5,705 bases of DNA from Deltaproteobacteria bacterium (GCA_020350905.1 CP070843.1:902975-908679), one strand, 5' to 3'. Positions 1-5,524 are shown, counted from the stretch's first letter. Notes: generated by a model not told the origin, from the letters alone. A program made the numbers and translations.

Positions 1-1063
1 TAGCCCTATATTCTTCAAGCGTCACCCTGACTTTTTGGATGGTGTCTCTAGGAAGAACCTTTGGATCAATATCCCTGATGGCCTGATCCAGCAGTTCCTT
101 AAAACGTTCGAGCTCAGCAGGCTCTATGGTTATCATCTTGACCCCGCGTTTGAGTATTATGCTTAGAGCCTCTTGATTGTCTTTTCTAGTTCTGTCGGTG
201 AGGCGGCGAAGGTATTTCGTGGTGATCCTTCTAGTAGTGTCTTGGAGTTGGGGAGAAAGGCGCGAAAAAACCTTGTTACTGATAATCAGGCCGCCGCCGA
301 TGTAAGCGAGCGGGGGATCGACGATGTATTTGACCCGGGTGTACCATTGAGTTATCAGGGCGTAGTAGGGCGAGTTGTACACCACCTCCAGGAGATTGGT
401 CTGTAAAGCTACCAGCACGTCCGGCGCACCGACACTTACCGGCGAGACCTGAGCCTTGGTGAAAACGGAGTTGGCCATGGGTGAATTCGCTCTGGTCCAA
501 ACCTTCTTTCCCTTCATGCCCTCAACTTCAGTAATGGGGACAGTGGTCATAATGTGAATAAAACCGATTTCTGACCAACCTAGGACTTGGTAGCCAAGTT
601 TGGAAAAACTTTGGTTAAAGTCTTCAACCATTTTATCCAAGACGTAATCTACCTCCTGGTAGTTATTGAATAGGAACGGGAGCTGAATTGCCCGGATGTC
701 GGGGTTGATATCGGCGAGAAAGGTTGAAGTAAAAGTCGCAGCGTGAATTAAGCCGATACGCATCTTCCTGAATACATCCCGTTCATCTCCAAGCGCAAAG
801 CCTGAAAAGAGCTTGAATCCCACCCGGCCCCCGGTCTCTCTCAATATCTCACCGTTCATCTCCCGGAAAATCTTCATGAGAGAACTATTTTCAGGTGCCA
901 GGGTGGCGAGTTTTATCTCATACTGCGGCTGAGCACTATGGAGGAGAAATGGACAAACGAGCGTGAAAAAAAAGAGGAAAACACCTACTGCAAAGACTCT
1001 GGTTCTGATAATTTCTACGTGTCGTTGATTGGCTATTCTAGGGGAGTTCTCCAAAGTAGTCAT
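1..1063 (-). CDS. TRAP transporter substrate-binding protein, DctP/TatP type (3' end cut by window)
   Basis: This is the periplasmic solute receptor of a TRAP transporter (DctP family); it would bind a solute and pass it to the DctQ/DctM permease. The frame stays open for 354 codons to the window edge. Residues 1-22 are a long basic n-region, 23-41 a very hydrophobic stretch (VFAVGVFLFFF), and HSA44|Q45 a likely signal-peptidase I site. The mature part opens EIKLATLAPENSS and continues with FSGFALGDERD, LPFLFNNYQEVDYVL (128-142), KGKKVWTRANSP (184-195), LQTNLLEVVYNSP (220-232) and PLAYIGGGLIISNKVF, all in DctP order. About 310 mature residues are present, so only a short C-terminus should be missing. 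I chose the ATG at 1063: GGAG lies about 8 nt upstream and it is the only in-frame ATG before the signal segment. The start overlaps the end of tatT by 26 bp, implying translational coupling. Trp189 sits where carboxylate-binding relatives have arginine. The family is certain; the ligand is unknown. Confidence 0.93.
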   Translation of the reverse strand, partial: MTTLENSPRIANQRHVEIIRTRVFAVGVFLFFFTLVCPFLLHSAQPQYEIKLATLAPENSSLMKIFREMNGEILRETGGRVGFKLFSGFALGDERDVFRKMRIGLIHAATFTSTFLADINPDIRAIQLPFLFNNYQEVDYVLDKMVEDFNQSFSKLGYQVLGWSEIGFIHIMTTVPITEVEGMKGKKVWTRANSPMANSVFTKAQVSPVSVGAPDVLVALQTNLLEVVYNSPYYALITQWYTRVKYIVDPPLAYIGGGLIISNKVFSRLSPQLQDTTRRITTKYLRRLTDRTRKDNQEALSIILKRGVKMITIEPAELERFKELLDQAIRDIDPKVLPRDTIQKVRVTLEEYRA

Positions 1064-1931
1064 CCACTTTCTCCAACATTTCTCTGGCCTTCTTCTTGGC
1101 CAGCGTGTTTGCTAGGGTCAGCTCAGGAACCGCATCAACAGGAGCGTCTATCACTGCCTGCAGGGTTTTTGCGAAAAGAACTCTGTCTCGGAGCCGGACG
1201 GCATAGTATCTGGCAAACAGCACTTTTGCCGAGAGGAGCTTGTCAGCTCCCAGAGAAAAAGCCTTGTCGAAATGTTCTTTAGCTGTGTCTCTATTTCCTC
1301 CAATAATGTCAGGTCTGCCGGCAAAGTAAACTGCCAAGAGGAGGTGGGGACTGCCGTAGTAGAATGAATCATCCAGTTCAAGAGTCCTCTGCATGGTAGC
1401 CTCCAGCATGGGCATATCAGCCAGGGCCTCCACACTGTCCAAATTAAGACTGATCCATTTACCCCAAGCACTGGCGGTCCAAAAGAGGGATGGTACTTCC
1501 TGCTTGTTGTATTGCTTCAGGAAAGCAACAAACTCGTCCACACTTCCTGCCACAACCTGTTGAAAATCTCGCTTTTTCGATAGAGCTCTGAAACCGTAAT
1601 GCTTGGCTTTGGCATATAGTGCTGCCGCATTCTTCGGGTCAGTGTCCTCTACAAAAGAAGAGGCATATGCTGTGTAAGCCTGGCAGCCAGCGGTCAACAA
1701 CCTACTGTTATCAGGATAGGCCTCAATAAGACCGTCAACGAGCATAAGGTAAGCTGGGGTACCGGCACGAACGATGGTAGGATCCGATTGCTTGGTAGCT
1801 GCGATGAAAACTTCTTCTGCGGTATACGCCACTGCTGATACTCTGGCCGGTTTGGTGGGCGCACAACCGCCGGTAACAAGCAAAACGCTCAGAGACCAAA
1901 AGAAGACGAGACCCCCGCGAGTGAAAGACAT
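1038..1931 (-). CDS. tatT: TatT, TPR lipoprotein of a TRAP transporter
   Basis: TatT is a TRAP-associated periplasmic lipoprotein built from TPR-like helices. In the characterised Treponema pallidum system it trimerises and binds the receptor TatP. This 297-residue protein has a lipoprotein signal (hydrophobic 8-19, then VTGGC with the acceptor Cys23) followed by all-helical sequence. Family-typical blocks are LFWTASAWGKWISLN (149-163), GSPHLLLAVYFAGRPDIIGG (193-212) leading into NRDTAKEHFDKAF, KVLFARYYAV..RDRVLF (237-253) and PELTLANTLAKKKAREML (269-286). I chose the ATG at 1931, giving GGAGG a 5-nt spacer; the TTG one codon upstream would leave only 2 nt. It is the first gene of the operon, and the receptor gene starts inside its last codons, the same tatT-tatP order as in Treponema. 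Inner- or outer-membrane anchoring cannot be settled from sequence, but residues +2/+3 after Cys are Ala-Pro rather than Asp, which does not suggest inner-membrane retention. Confidence 0.92.
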   Translation of the reverse strand: MSFTRGGLVFFWSLSVLLVTGGCAPTKPARVSAVAYTAEEVFIAATKQSDPTIVRAGTPAYLMLVDGLIEAYPDNSRLLTAGCQAYTAYASSFVEDTDPKNAAALYAKAKHYGFRALSKKRDFQQVVAGSVDEFVAFLKQYNKQEVPSLFWTASAWGKWISLNLDSVEALADMPMLEATMQRTLELDDSFYYGSPHLLLAVYFAGRPDIIGGNRDTAKEHFDKAFSLGADKLLSAKVLFARYYAVRLRDRVLFAKTLQAVIDAPVDAVPELTLANTLAKKKAREMLEKVDDYFGELP

Positions 1932-1999
1932 CAAGACCTCCAGATCGTATCAACGCAACAAGATTTGGTATTCCTCGTTGTAAAAATCGACCAGACTGA

Positions 2000-2042
2000 A
2001 CAGGAGGAATATTTAAAAGTATTCACTGCATTACCCTCCTGT
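2000..2042. repeat. Nested inverted repeat over the tatT promoter
   Basis: The outer arms are ACAGGAGG (2000-2007) and CCTCCTGT (2035-2042), a perfect 8-bp match. An inner pair GAATA (2007-2011) / TATTC (2020-2024) shares base 2007 with the outer arm, extends by a G-T pair, and flanks an AT-rich centre. The element covers the candidate -35 and -10 of tatT, so it could be an operator or a cruciform. The right outer arm overlaps the -35 hexamer, and the arms resemble Shine-Dalgarno sequence, so chance purine richness is an alternative. Confidence 0.4.
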
Positions 2043-2045
2043 CAA
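2016..2045 (-). promoter_or_regulatory. Candidate sigma70 promoter of the tatT operon
   Basis: Read on the minus strand, a perfect -35 hexamer TTGACA (2045-2040) is followed after 18 nt by TACTTT (2021-2016), a weak -10 with 3 of 6 matches. This would start transcription near 2009 and give a leader of roughly 80 nt before the tatT ATG. It sits entirely within the inverted repeats listed separately, which is a reasonable place for an operator. It is inferred from motif matching only. Confidence 0.35.
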
Positions 2046-2184
2046 GGTAACAGGAATGCACAATACAACTACAAAGTCATTGGTTAGTCTACGAGAACCC
2101 TTTTTCTTTACAGTGTCAATGGCACAGGGCCTGTTATAGGTGATCACTGTTCGTATCGGTCATAAAAAGAGGAGGCGAGAGGAC

Positions 2185-2256
2185 ATGATACATAGGAAAC
2201 TTCCTGATAGTCGAATCCGCCTAGCCCAGACTGCTAGGTCAACAAAAATAATTTGA
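2185..2256 (+). CDS. Possible 23-residue leader peptide ORF
   Basis: ATG at 2185 is preceded by GGAGG (2171-2175) at a 9-nt spacing, one of the better ribosome-binding sites in the window. The ORF encodes MIHRKLPDSRIRLAQTARS followed by TKII and stops at TGA 2254-2256. The peptide is basic and resembles no family I know. It ends 74 nt before the phosphoesterase ATG, and its second half overlaps two inverted repeats, so translation of it could affect folding of the leader RNA. A chance ORF behind a purine-rich run is equally possible. Confidence 0.2.
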   Translation: MIHRKLPDSRIRLAQTARSTKII

Positions 2257-2258
2257 CC
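2220..2258. repeat. Two overlapping inverted repeats upstream of the phosphoesterase gene
   Basis: Dyad one is CCTAGC (2220-2225) / GCTAGG (2233-2238) with a 7-nt loop. Dyad two is GGTCAA (2237-2242) / TTGACC (2253-2258) around an A/T-rich 10-nt centre. They share bases 2237-2238, so in RNA the two stems compete at their junction. The second has the look of a dimeric repressor operator; the first of a small RNA hairpin. The matches are perfect but short, and function is inferred. Confidence 0.4.
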
Positions 2259-2330
2259 GTGGTTTTTCAATCTGGAAAGATAGCACAGGGTTAGTTATTT
2301 TATGTGGTTTCACTGAAGGGTGCCGATCCC

Positions 2331-2807
2331 ATGCGTTCTAGATTTGTGGTGCACGAACATCATGCTTCCCGGTTGCATTTCGACTTCAGATTGGAGATCG
2401 GGACCGTTCTCAAGTCCTGGGCCATTCCCAAAGGGGTTTCTATGAACCCAGCGGAAAAAAGACTCGCGGTGGAAGTGGAAGATCATCCTCTAGAGTACAT
2501 TCATTTTGAGGGCATCATCCCCGAAGGGAGTTATGGCGCCGGAGCAGTGGTTATTTGGGATGAGGGTGAGTTCGAGCTCCTGGAAGCGACTGAAAAGAAG
2601 ATTTCTTTTGTCCTGCACGGGAGACTTCTTCAAGGTGGATTTGCCCTGAGGAAGCTGAAGCCCAGAGGGAAAGGTCCAGCCAAAGACTGGCTCCTCATCA
2701 AGAAGAATGATGAATACGCTAATCGCGATTGGCAGCTGGAACTGGCCCTCACTCCGGAAAAAAGGAAGGAATTGATGGAGAAGGTTCCGCCTTATGAGAC
2801 CTCCTAA
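2331..2807 (+). CDS. Stand-alone LigD-type DNA 3'-phosphoesterase
   Basis: This enzyme family (LigD N-terminal domain) is Mn-dependent and trims 3'-phosphate and 3'-ribonucleotide ends of DNA before repair. The 158-residue product is only that domain, with no ligase or polymerase attached, like known stand-alone archaeal and bacterial versions. The signature H10-x5-H16-x-D18-x-R20 (HHASRLHFDFRLE) is intact, as are K34, R44, H52 in VEDHPLEY and Y56. With an offset of 32 these match the Pseudomonas LigD catalytic residues His42, His48, Asp50, Arg52, Lys66, Arg76, His84 and Tyr88 as I recall them. FEGIIPEGSYGAGAVVIWDEG follows and KDWLLIKK is near the C-terminus, both typical. I prefer ATG 2331 (AAGGG 10 nt upstream; the family begins close to RFVV); GTG 2304 is an in-frame alternative adding nine residues. 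The hydrolase gene follows after 45 bp. No Ku or ligase gene is nearby. Confidence 0.93.
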   Translation: MRSRFVVHEHHASRLHFDFRLEIGTVLKSWAIPKGVSMNPAEKRLAVEVEDHPLEYIHFEGIIPEGSYGAGAVVIWDEGEFELLEATEKKISFVLHGRLLQGGFALRKLKPRGKGPAKDWLLIKKNDEYANRDWQLELALTPEKRKELMEKVPPYETS

Positions 2808-2852
2808 CGCCAAAATGTCATTCATAGTTATCTGTCATTTCGGAGTTGATTC

Positions 2853-3656
2853 ATGCCGCACACAACCGTAGGTGATATTGAAATCTATTGGGAAAGTCAC
2901 GGAGGAGGTAAACCTCTGCTATTGATCAGTGGGGTGAGCGGCGGCACCTGGACGTGGGAAGAAAGTATCAGTGCCTGGTCTCCTCACTTTCGGGTGATTG
3001 TCTTTGACAACATGGGCGCAGGTCGTTCTAGCATGCCTGATCGACCTTATTGGATCACGGAAATGGCGGATCATGCCGCTGCTGTCCTGGATGCTGCTGA
3101 AGAAGAGCGAGCCTTTGTAGTGGGGTTATCAATGGGTGGGATGATAGCTCAGGAGCTGGTGCTGTGTCACTCAAGGCGAATTTTCGGTCTGGTGCTCGGA
3201 TGCACCCACTGCGGCGGCAGTGAGCGTATTCCACCAGCTCCGGAGGTCATTCAAGGATTTGCCAATAACGCGGGTCTTTCGCCCGAGGAGATTATTGACA
3301 AGAACCTCACCCTCTTGGTCACGCCTGCATTCTTGCACAGTGGTTTGGATTCCTTGGAACGTTACAGAGAACGGCAGCTAAACGCTCCCCTGCAGCCGGA
3401 TTACGCTCTGCAGAGACAACTGGAGGCGATCCGCAACTTCGATGCCTGTGACCGCCTCGGCAGTATTCAAACCCCGACCCTTATTCTCACAGGGGATTGT
3501 GACCGACTGGTACCGGCAGAAAACGGCCGGTTGTTGGCGAAACGCATTACCGGGGCTATATTGAAGCTCTTCACCAATACTGGCCATCTCATTTACCTTG
3601 AACGTGTTCAGACATTCCACCAAACCGTAATGGGATTCTTTCAAGCTCTTTTATAG
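2853..3656 (+). CDS. Alpha/beta-fold hydrolase
   Basis: This is a 267-residue single-domain alpha/beta hydrolase of normal length, cytoplasmic (no signal peptide or membrane segment). The order is classical: an oxyanion-type strand-turn LLLISGVSGG (22-31), the FDNMGAGRSS turn (51-60), the nucleophile elbow GLSMGG with Ser93, the acid Asp217 in ILTGDCDRLVP, and the catalytic His245 in NTGHLIYLE. The whole triad is present, so it should be active as an esterase, lactonase or C-C bond hydrolase; the sequence looks closest to the 3-oxoadipate enol-lactonase/esterase-like group, but the substrate cannot be read from it. The residues from about 118 to 200 form the cap region. The ATG at 2853 has GGAG 7 nt upstream. 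It lies 45 bp after the phosphoesterase on the same strand and is probably co-transcribed, though no functional link to DNA repair is evident. Confidence 0.92.
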   Translation: MPHTTVGDIEIYWESHGGGKPLLLISGVSGGTWTWEESISAWSPHFRVIVFDNMGAGRSSMPDRPYWITEMADHAAAVLDAAEEERAFVVGLSMGGMIAQELVLCHSRRIFGLVLGCTHCGGSERIPPAPEVIQGFANNAGLSPEEIIDKNLTLLVTPAFLHSGLDSLERYRERQLNAPLQPDYALQRQLEAIRNFDACDRLGSIQTPTLILTGDCDRLVPAENGRLLAKRITGAILKLFTNTGHLIYLERVQTFHQTVMGFFQALL

Positions 3657-3669
3657 GGTGGTGGGAATG

Positions 3670-3698
3670 TTGACAACGTAAGGCTTCTGCACTAATAT
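3670..3698 (+). promoter_or_regulatory. Candidate sigma70 promoter for the DUF401 gene
   Basis: The -35 hexamer is a perfect TTGACA (3670-3675), followed after the optimal 17 nt by TAATAT (3693-3698), which matches the -10 consensus at 4 of 6 positions. Transcription would start near 3705, just after the hydrolase stop at 3656, so the permease would have its own promoter and a leader of about 250 nt. This is the best promoter match in the window, but it is unproven. Confidence 0.5.
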
Positions 3699-3794
3699 TA
3701 ACTTCCCTCACCAAGGGTGTTTTCCACGATGTGTAATACCCCTCTACTACCCCACACCTGAGAGGGCTACTCTTTACATCTCCTGCTTCAGGAT

Positions 3795-3831
3795 CTGCAG
3801 AAACAAGGCGACCCTGATTTTTCTGCAGGGT
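3795..3831 (+). promoter_or_regulatory. Mutually exclusive stem-loops in the DUF401 leader
   Basis: Stem A pairs CTGCAGAAA (3795-3803) with TTTCTGCAG (3820-3828), nine perfect base pairs around a 16-nt loop. Stem B pairs ACCCTG (3811-3816) with CAGGGT (3826-3831), six perfect pairs around a 9-nt loop. Both use bases 3826-3828, so they cannot form together. That is the geometry of an RNA switch or attenuator, but there is no poly-T tract after either stem and no recognised ligand-binding core. Each arm of stem A also contains the palindrome CTGCAG. Confidence 0.35.
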
Positions 3832-3900
3832 TGAGTCATTTTACTATGGAAGTTCTTGAATTCATGAGCTCAGTGATTGGATTGCAGGAGATGAGATGCT

Positions 3901-3921
3901 ACAATCCACAATCTACAATTT
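3901..3921. repeat. Triple tandem heptamer repeat
   Basis: Three consecutive 7-mers, ACAATCC, ACAATCT and ACAATTT, lie 37 bp before the DUF401 start. The first copy also forms the right arm of TGGATTG/CAATCCA (3878-3908). Short degenerate heptamer tracts of this kind occur between genes in several bacterial groups; a role here is not evident. Confidence 0.6.
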
Positions 3922-3957
3922 GAAAGCCATATCCTTTGGGCGTGGATTTTTTATCCC

Positions 3958-5244
3958 ATGGAATTACCAGCCTTAATTAAAGTTCTTTGTTGCTTTGGCC
4001 TTATTCTGGCTTTGAACCGCTTGCGAGTTCATCTCAGCCTTTGTCTTTTTGTTGGCGCTGTGGCGGTGGGGTTTTGGATGGGGCAATCGCCAGTACAGAT
4101 CACCCACAGTTTAATGGCAAGTGTTTCCAGTGTCGAGACCTTACAGTTGGTGGCGATCATTTGCCTTATCCTGATAGTGAGTCAATTGATGAAAGTCTCT
4201 GGCCAACTTGATCGAATTGTGAGCAGTTTTGTTGCCATCGTGCAGGATGCCTCCACGGTGACTGTTGTCATGCCTGCCCTTATTGGACTTTTACCCATGC
4301 CGGGTGGGGCTCTGTTTTCAGCGCCCATGGTGGAAACAGCAGTGGCAGGATGCTCTTTGTCACAAGACCGAAAAACGGCGGTTAACTACTGGTTTCGCCA
4401 CATCTGGGAGTTCTGGTGGCCACTGTACCCTGGGGTGGTTCTGGCGGTGAGTCTTTTGCATGTGGAGATGTGGCGCTTTATTCTTATCCAGGCCCCGCTC
4501 ACCCTTCTCTCCATCGCAGCAGGCACGCTTTTTCTCTTGAGACCGCTGCGTGAGACCAGAGACAGGACTAGCTCGCGGAGTTTCAAACTACAGATCCTGG
4601 GCCCTTTTCTCTGGGAAACTATGCCGATTCTGGTCGTAGTTGGTTGTATCGGTTTTTTTGCCTTACTGCGGAGCCTAACTTTGTGGTTCGGCGTGAGCAT
4701 CAAGCTTCCAGCCGCCATGCCTCTGCTGTTTGGACTGTTAGTCTGCGTGATTTGGGTAATGTGGGTCAATGGGTTAGGCTTTAACGATTTCTTGACAGCT
4801 CTGGTTGATCGCAACACCTTGCCTATGCTGCTTCTTATTTGCGGGATCATGGCCTTCAAAGGAGCCTTGATAAACAGTCAGGTTGTTTTAGAGATCAGAG
4901 AAGAAATGGTTCAATACCAGATTCCGTTTCTCATAGTTGTCGTGGCCATGCCTCTTATTTCAGGTCTAATCACAGGCATCACCATTGGTTTTGTAGGTGC
5001 CACCTTTCCACTTCTCGTCCCCCTCTTTGTCGGATTGTCGCCACTCGACTTTTTGCTTCACGCCTCCCTTGCCTATGTCTCAGGGTATGTGGGTATGATG
5101 CTGTCGCCTGTTCATATTTGCCTGCTGGTCTCTAAAGATTATTTCAAGGCCAGTCTGGCAGCCAGTTACCGGCATATTTATAAGCCGGCAGCAGCGGTGA
5201 TGGTGACCTGGATGGCAGTTTTGGGGCTTCTACACTCCTTTTAG
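3958..5244 (+). CDS. DUF401 family membrane transporter
   Basis: This 428-residue polytopic inner-membrane protein belongs to DUF401, a family placed in the ion-transporter superfamily with DctM-, CitM- and ArsB-like carriers; its substrate is not established. Hydrophobic segments lie near 5-20, 26-41, 61-78, 101-120, 155-168, 172-195, 221-238, 251-271, 287-304, 322-360, 368-391 and 409-426. Family blocks are LLPMPGGALFSAPMV (111-125), NYWFRHIWEFWWPLYPGV (143-160), ISGLITGITIGFVGATFPLL (334-353) and GYVGMMLSPVHICLLVSKDYF (376-396). The two glycine-rich, helix-breaking blocks at 111-125 and 334-353 fit the two inverted half-repeats with re-entrant hairpins expected of this superfamily. ATG 3958 is the only usual start after the in-frame stop at 3892-3894, but its ribosome-binding site is poor (GTGGA about 11 nt upstream), so translation may be weak or controlled. 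Membership is secure; the transported compound is unknown. Confidence 0.9.
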   Translation: MELPALIKVLCCFGLILALNRLRVHLSLCLFVGAVAVGFWMGQSPVQITHSLMASVSSVETLQLVAIICLILIVSQLMKVSGQLDRIVSSFVAIVQDASTVTVVMPALIGLLPMPGGALFSAPMVETAVAGCSLSQDRKTAVNYWFRHIWEFWWPLYPGVVLAVSLLHVEMWRFILIQAPLTLLSIAAGTLFLLRPLRETRDRTSSRSFKLQILGPFLWETMPILVVVGCIGFFALLRSLTLWFGVSIKLPAAMPLLFGLLVCVIWVMWVNGLGFNDFLTALVDRNTLPMLLLICGIMAFKGALINSQVVLEIREEMVQYQIPFLIVVVAMPLISGLITGITIGFVGATFPLLVPLFVGLSPLDFLLHASLAYVSGYVGMMLSPVHICLLVSKDYFKASLAASYRHIYKPAAAVMVTWMAVLGLLHSF

Positions 5245-5285
5245 CCCCGATCACCTTCCATGTATCATTGCCCATTTCTTCGCAC

Positions 5286-5386
5286 TCGCTGCGCCCCGCT
5301 CAGTCCCGCAAGCGGGGCCCCAGTTTCTGCGCGGTCGCTCCGTTCCGCTCAGTCCCCCGCCCCTTCAGGGCGAGGCCACAGTTTCG
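5286..5386. repeat. GC-rich imperfect tandem repeat with a hairpin in each unit
   Basis: Two units start with TCGCTGCGCCCCGCTCAGTC (5286) and TCGCTCCGTTCCGCTCAGTC (5335), exactly 49 bp apart and identical over CCGCTCAGTCCC (5296-5307 and 5345-5356). Each then has a hairpin: CCCGC-AA-GCGGG (5305-5316) in unit one and CGCCC-CTTCA-GGGCG (5358-5372) in unit two. Both resume with CAGTTTC (5321-5327 and 5379-5385), so unit two is longer by 9 bp within its hairpin part. Composition is sharply more GC-rich than the flanks. It resembles a dispersed intergenic repeat or non-autonomous element; no transposase is present. Confidence 0.6.
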
Positions 5387-5393
5387 CATCTGT

Positions 5394-5452
5394 CATTTCA
5401 AGTCGAGGCGCGAGAGTTATATTGAAGTTTCAGAATATGGAAATGAGAAATG
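5394..5452. repeat. CATTTC/GAAATG inverted arms beside the GC-rich repeat
   Basis: CATTTC (5394-5399, within TGTCATTTC) is matched in inverted orientation by GAAATG at 5440-5445 and again at 5447-5452. Another CATTTC lies at 5273-5278, so the direct copies at 5273 and 5394 and the inverted copies at 5440-5452 bracket the GC-rich block. Short arms like these often bound small intergenic repeats in deltaproteobacterial genomes, but six base pairs are weak evidence on their own. Confidence 0.3.
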
Positions 5453-5524
5453 AAGAGTAGCCGCTTGGTCCAGAACTTGCACATAATTTCAATTTTATTC
5501 CTGCCCTTGACAGCACCAGGAAAA

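Larger units (their letters stand above)
1932..2330. other. Divergent intergenic region between tatT and the phosphoesterase gene
   Basis: This 399-bp region separates the two transcription directions and holds no convincing full-length gene. On the tatT side are a candidate promoter and a nested inverted repeat. In the middle are small dyads: ACAGTG/CACTGT (2110-2115 and 2145-2150) and the near-palindrome GTGTCAATGGCAC (2113-2125). On the phosphoesterase side are a short ORF with a good ribosome-binding site (2185-2256) and two overlapping inverted repeats (2220-2258). No clear promoter for the plus-strand genes could be picked: TTGACC (2253-2258) has only a poor -10 (AAAGAT) 17 nt later. 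Confidence 0.6.
3657..3957 (+). other. Intergenic region and probable structured leader of the DUF401 gene
   Basis: These 301 bp carry no convincing gene. They contain a promoter candidate (3670-3698), a weak hairpin CACC-AAG-GGTG followed by four T (3709-3723) that is too short to call a terminator for the hydrolase, CCCTCT/AGAGGG (3740-3745 and 3761-3766), two competing stems (3795-3831), TGGATTG/CAATCCA (3878-3884 and 3902-3908) and a heptamer repeat (3901-3921). If the promoter is real, the DUF401 mRNA has a leader of about 250 nt. No known riboswitch class was recognised. Confidence 0.5.

Noticed and set aside
173..500. Small ORFs on both strands within the receptor gene
   Set aside because: They are out-of-frame or antisense shadows of the continuous 354-codon receptor frame.
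938..1282. Plus-strand ORF of 114 codons opposite the TatT and receptor genes
   Set aside because: It is antisense to two well-supported genes, has low-complexity, unprotein-like sequence and no family signature.
2490..2825. Minus-strand ORF of 111 codons over the phosphoesterase gene
   Set aside because: It is antisense to a gene with all catalytic residues conserved and has no recognisable domain.
3709..3723. CACC-AAG-GGTG plus TTTT as a terminator for the hydrolase
   Set aside because: A 4-bp stem with four T is too weak to call, and it lies immediately after the candidate promoter's start point.
3846..3923. Plus-strand ORF of 25 codons in the DUF401 leader
   Set aside because: No ribosome-binding site, and its last codons are the heptamer repeat; it looks like chance.
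4386..4859. Minus-strand ORF of 157 codons inside the DUF401 gene
   Set aside because: It is antisense to a complete membrane protein; its basic Lys/Arg/Ser-rich translation is typical of the reverse strand of hydrophobic codons.
5223..5248. GGGGCT/AGCCCC hairpin at the DUF401 stop as an intrinsic terminator
   Set aside because: The 6-bp stem has a 14-nt loop, lies partly in the coding sequence and is followed by GATCACC rather than a T-run.
5260..5460. Plus-strand ORF of 66 codons downstream of the DUF401 gene
   Set aside because: It translates the GC-rich tandem repeat; a second frame is also open over the same bases, there is no ribosome-binding site and the product is Ser/Arg/Pro-rich.
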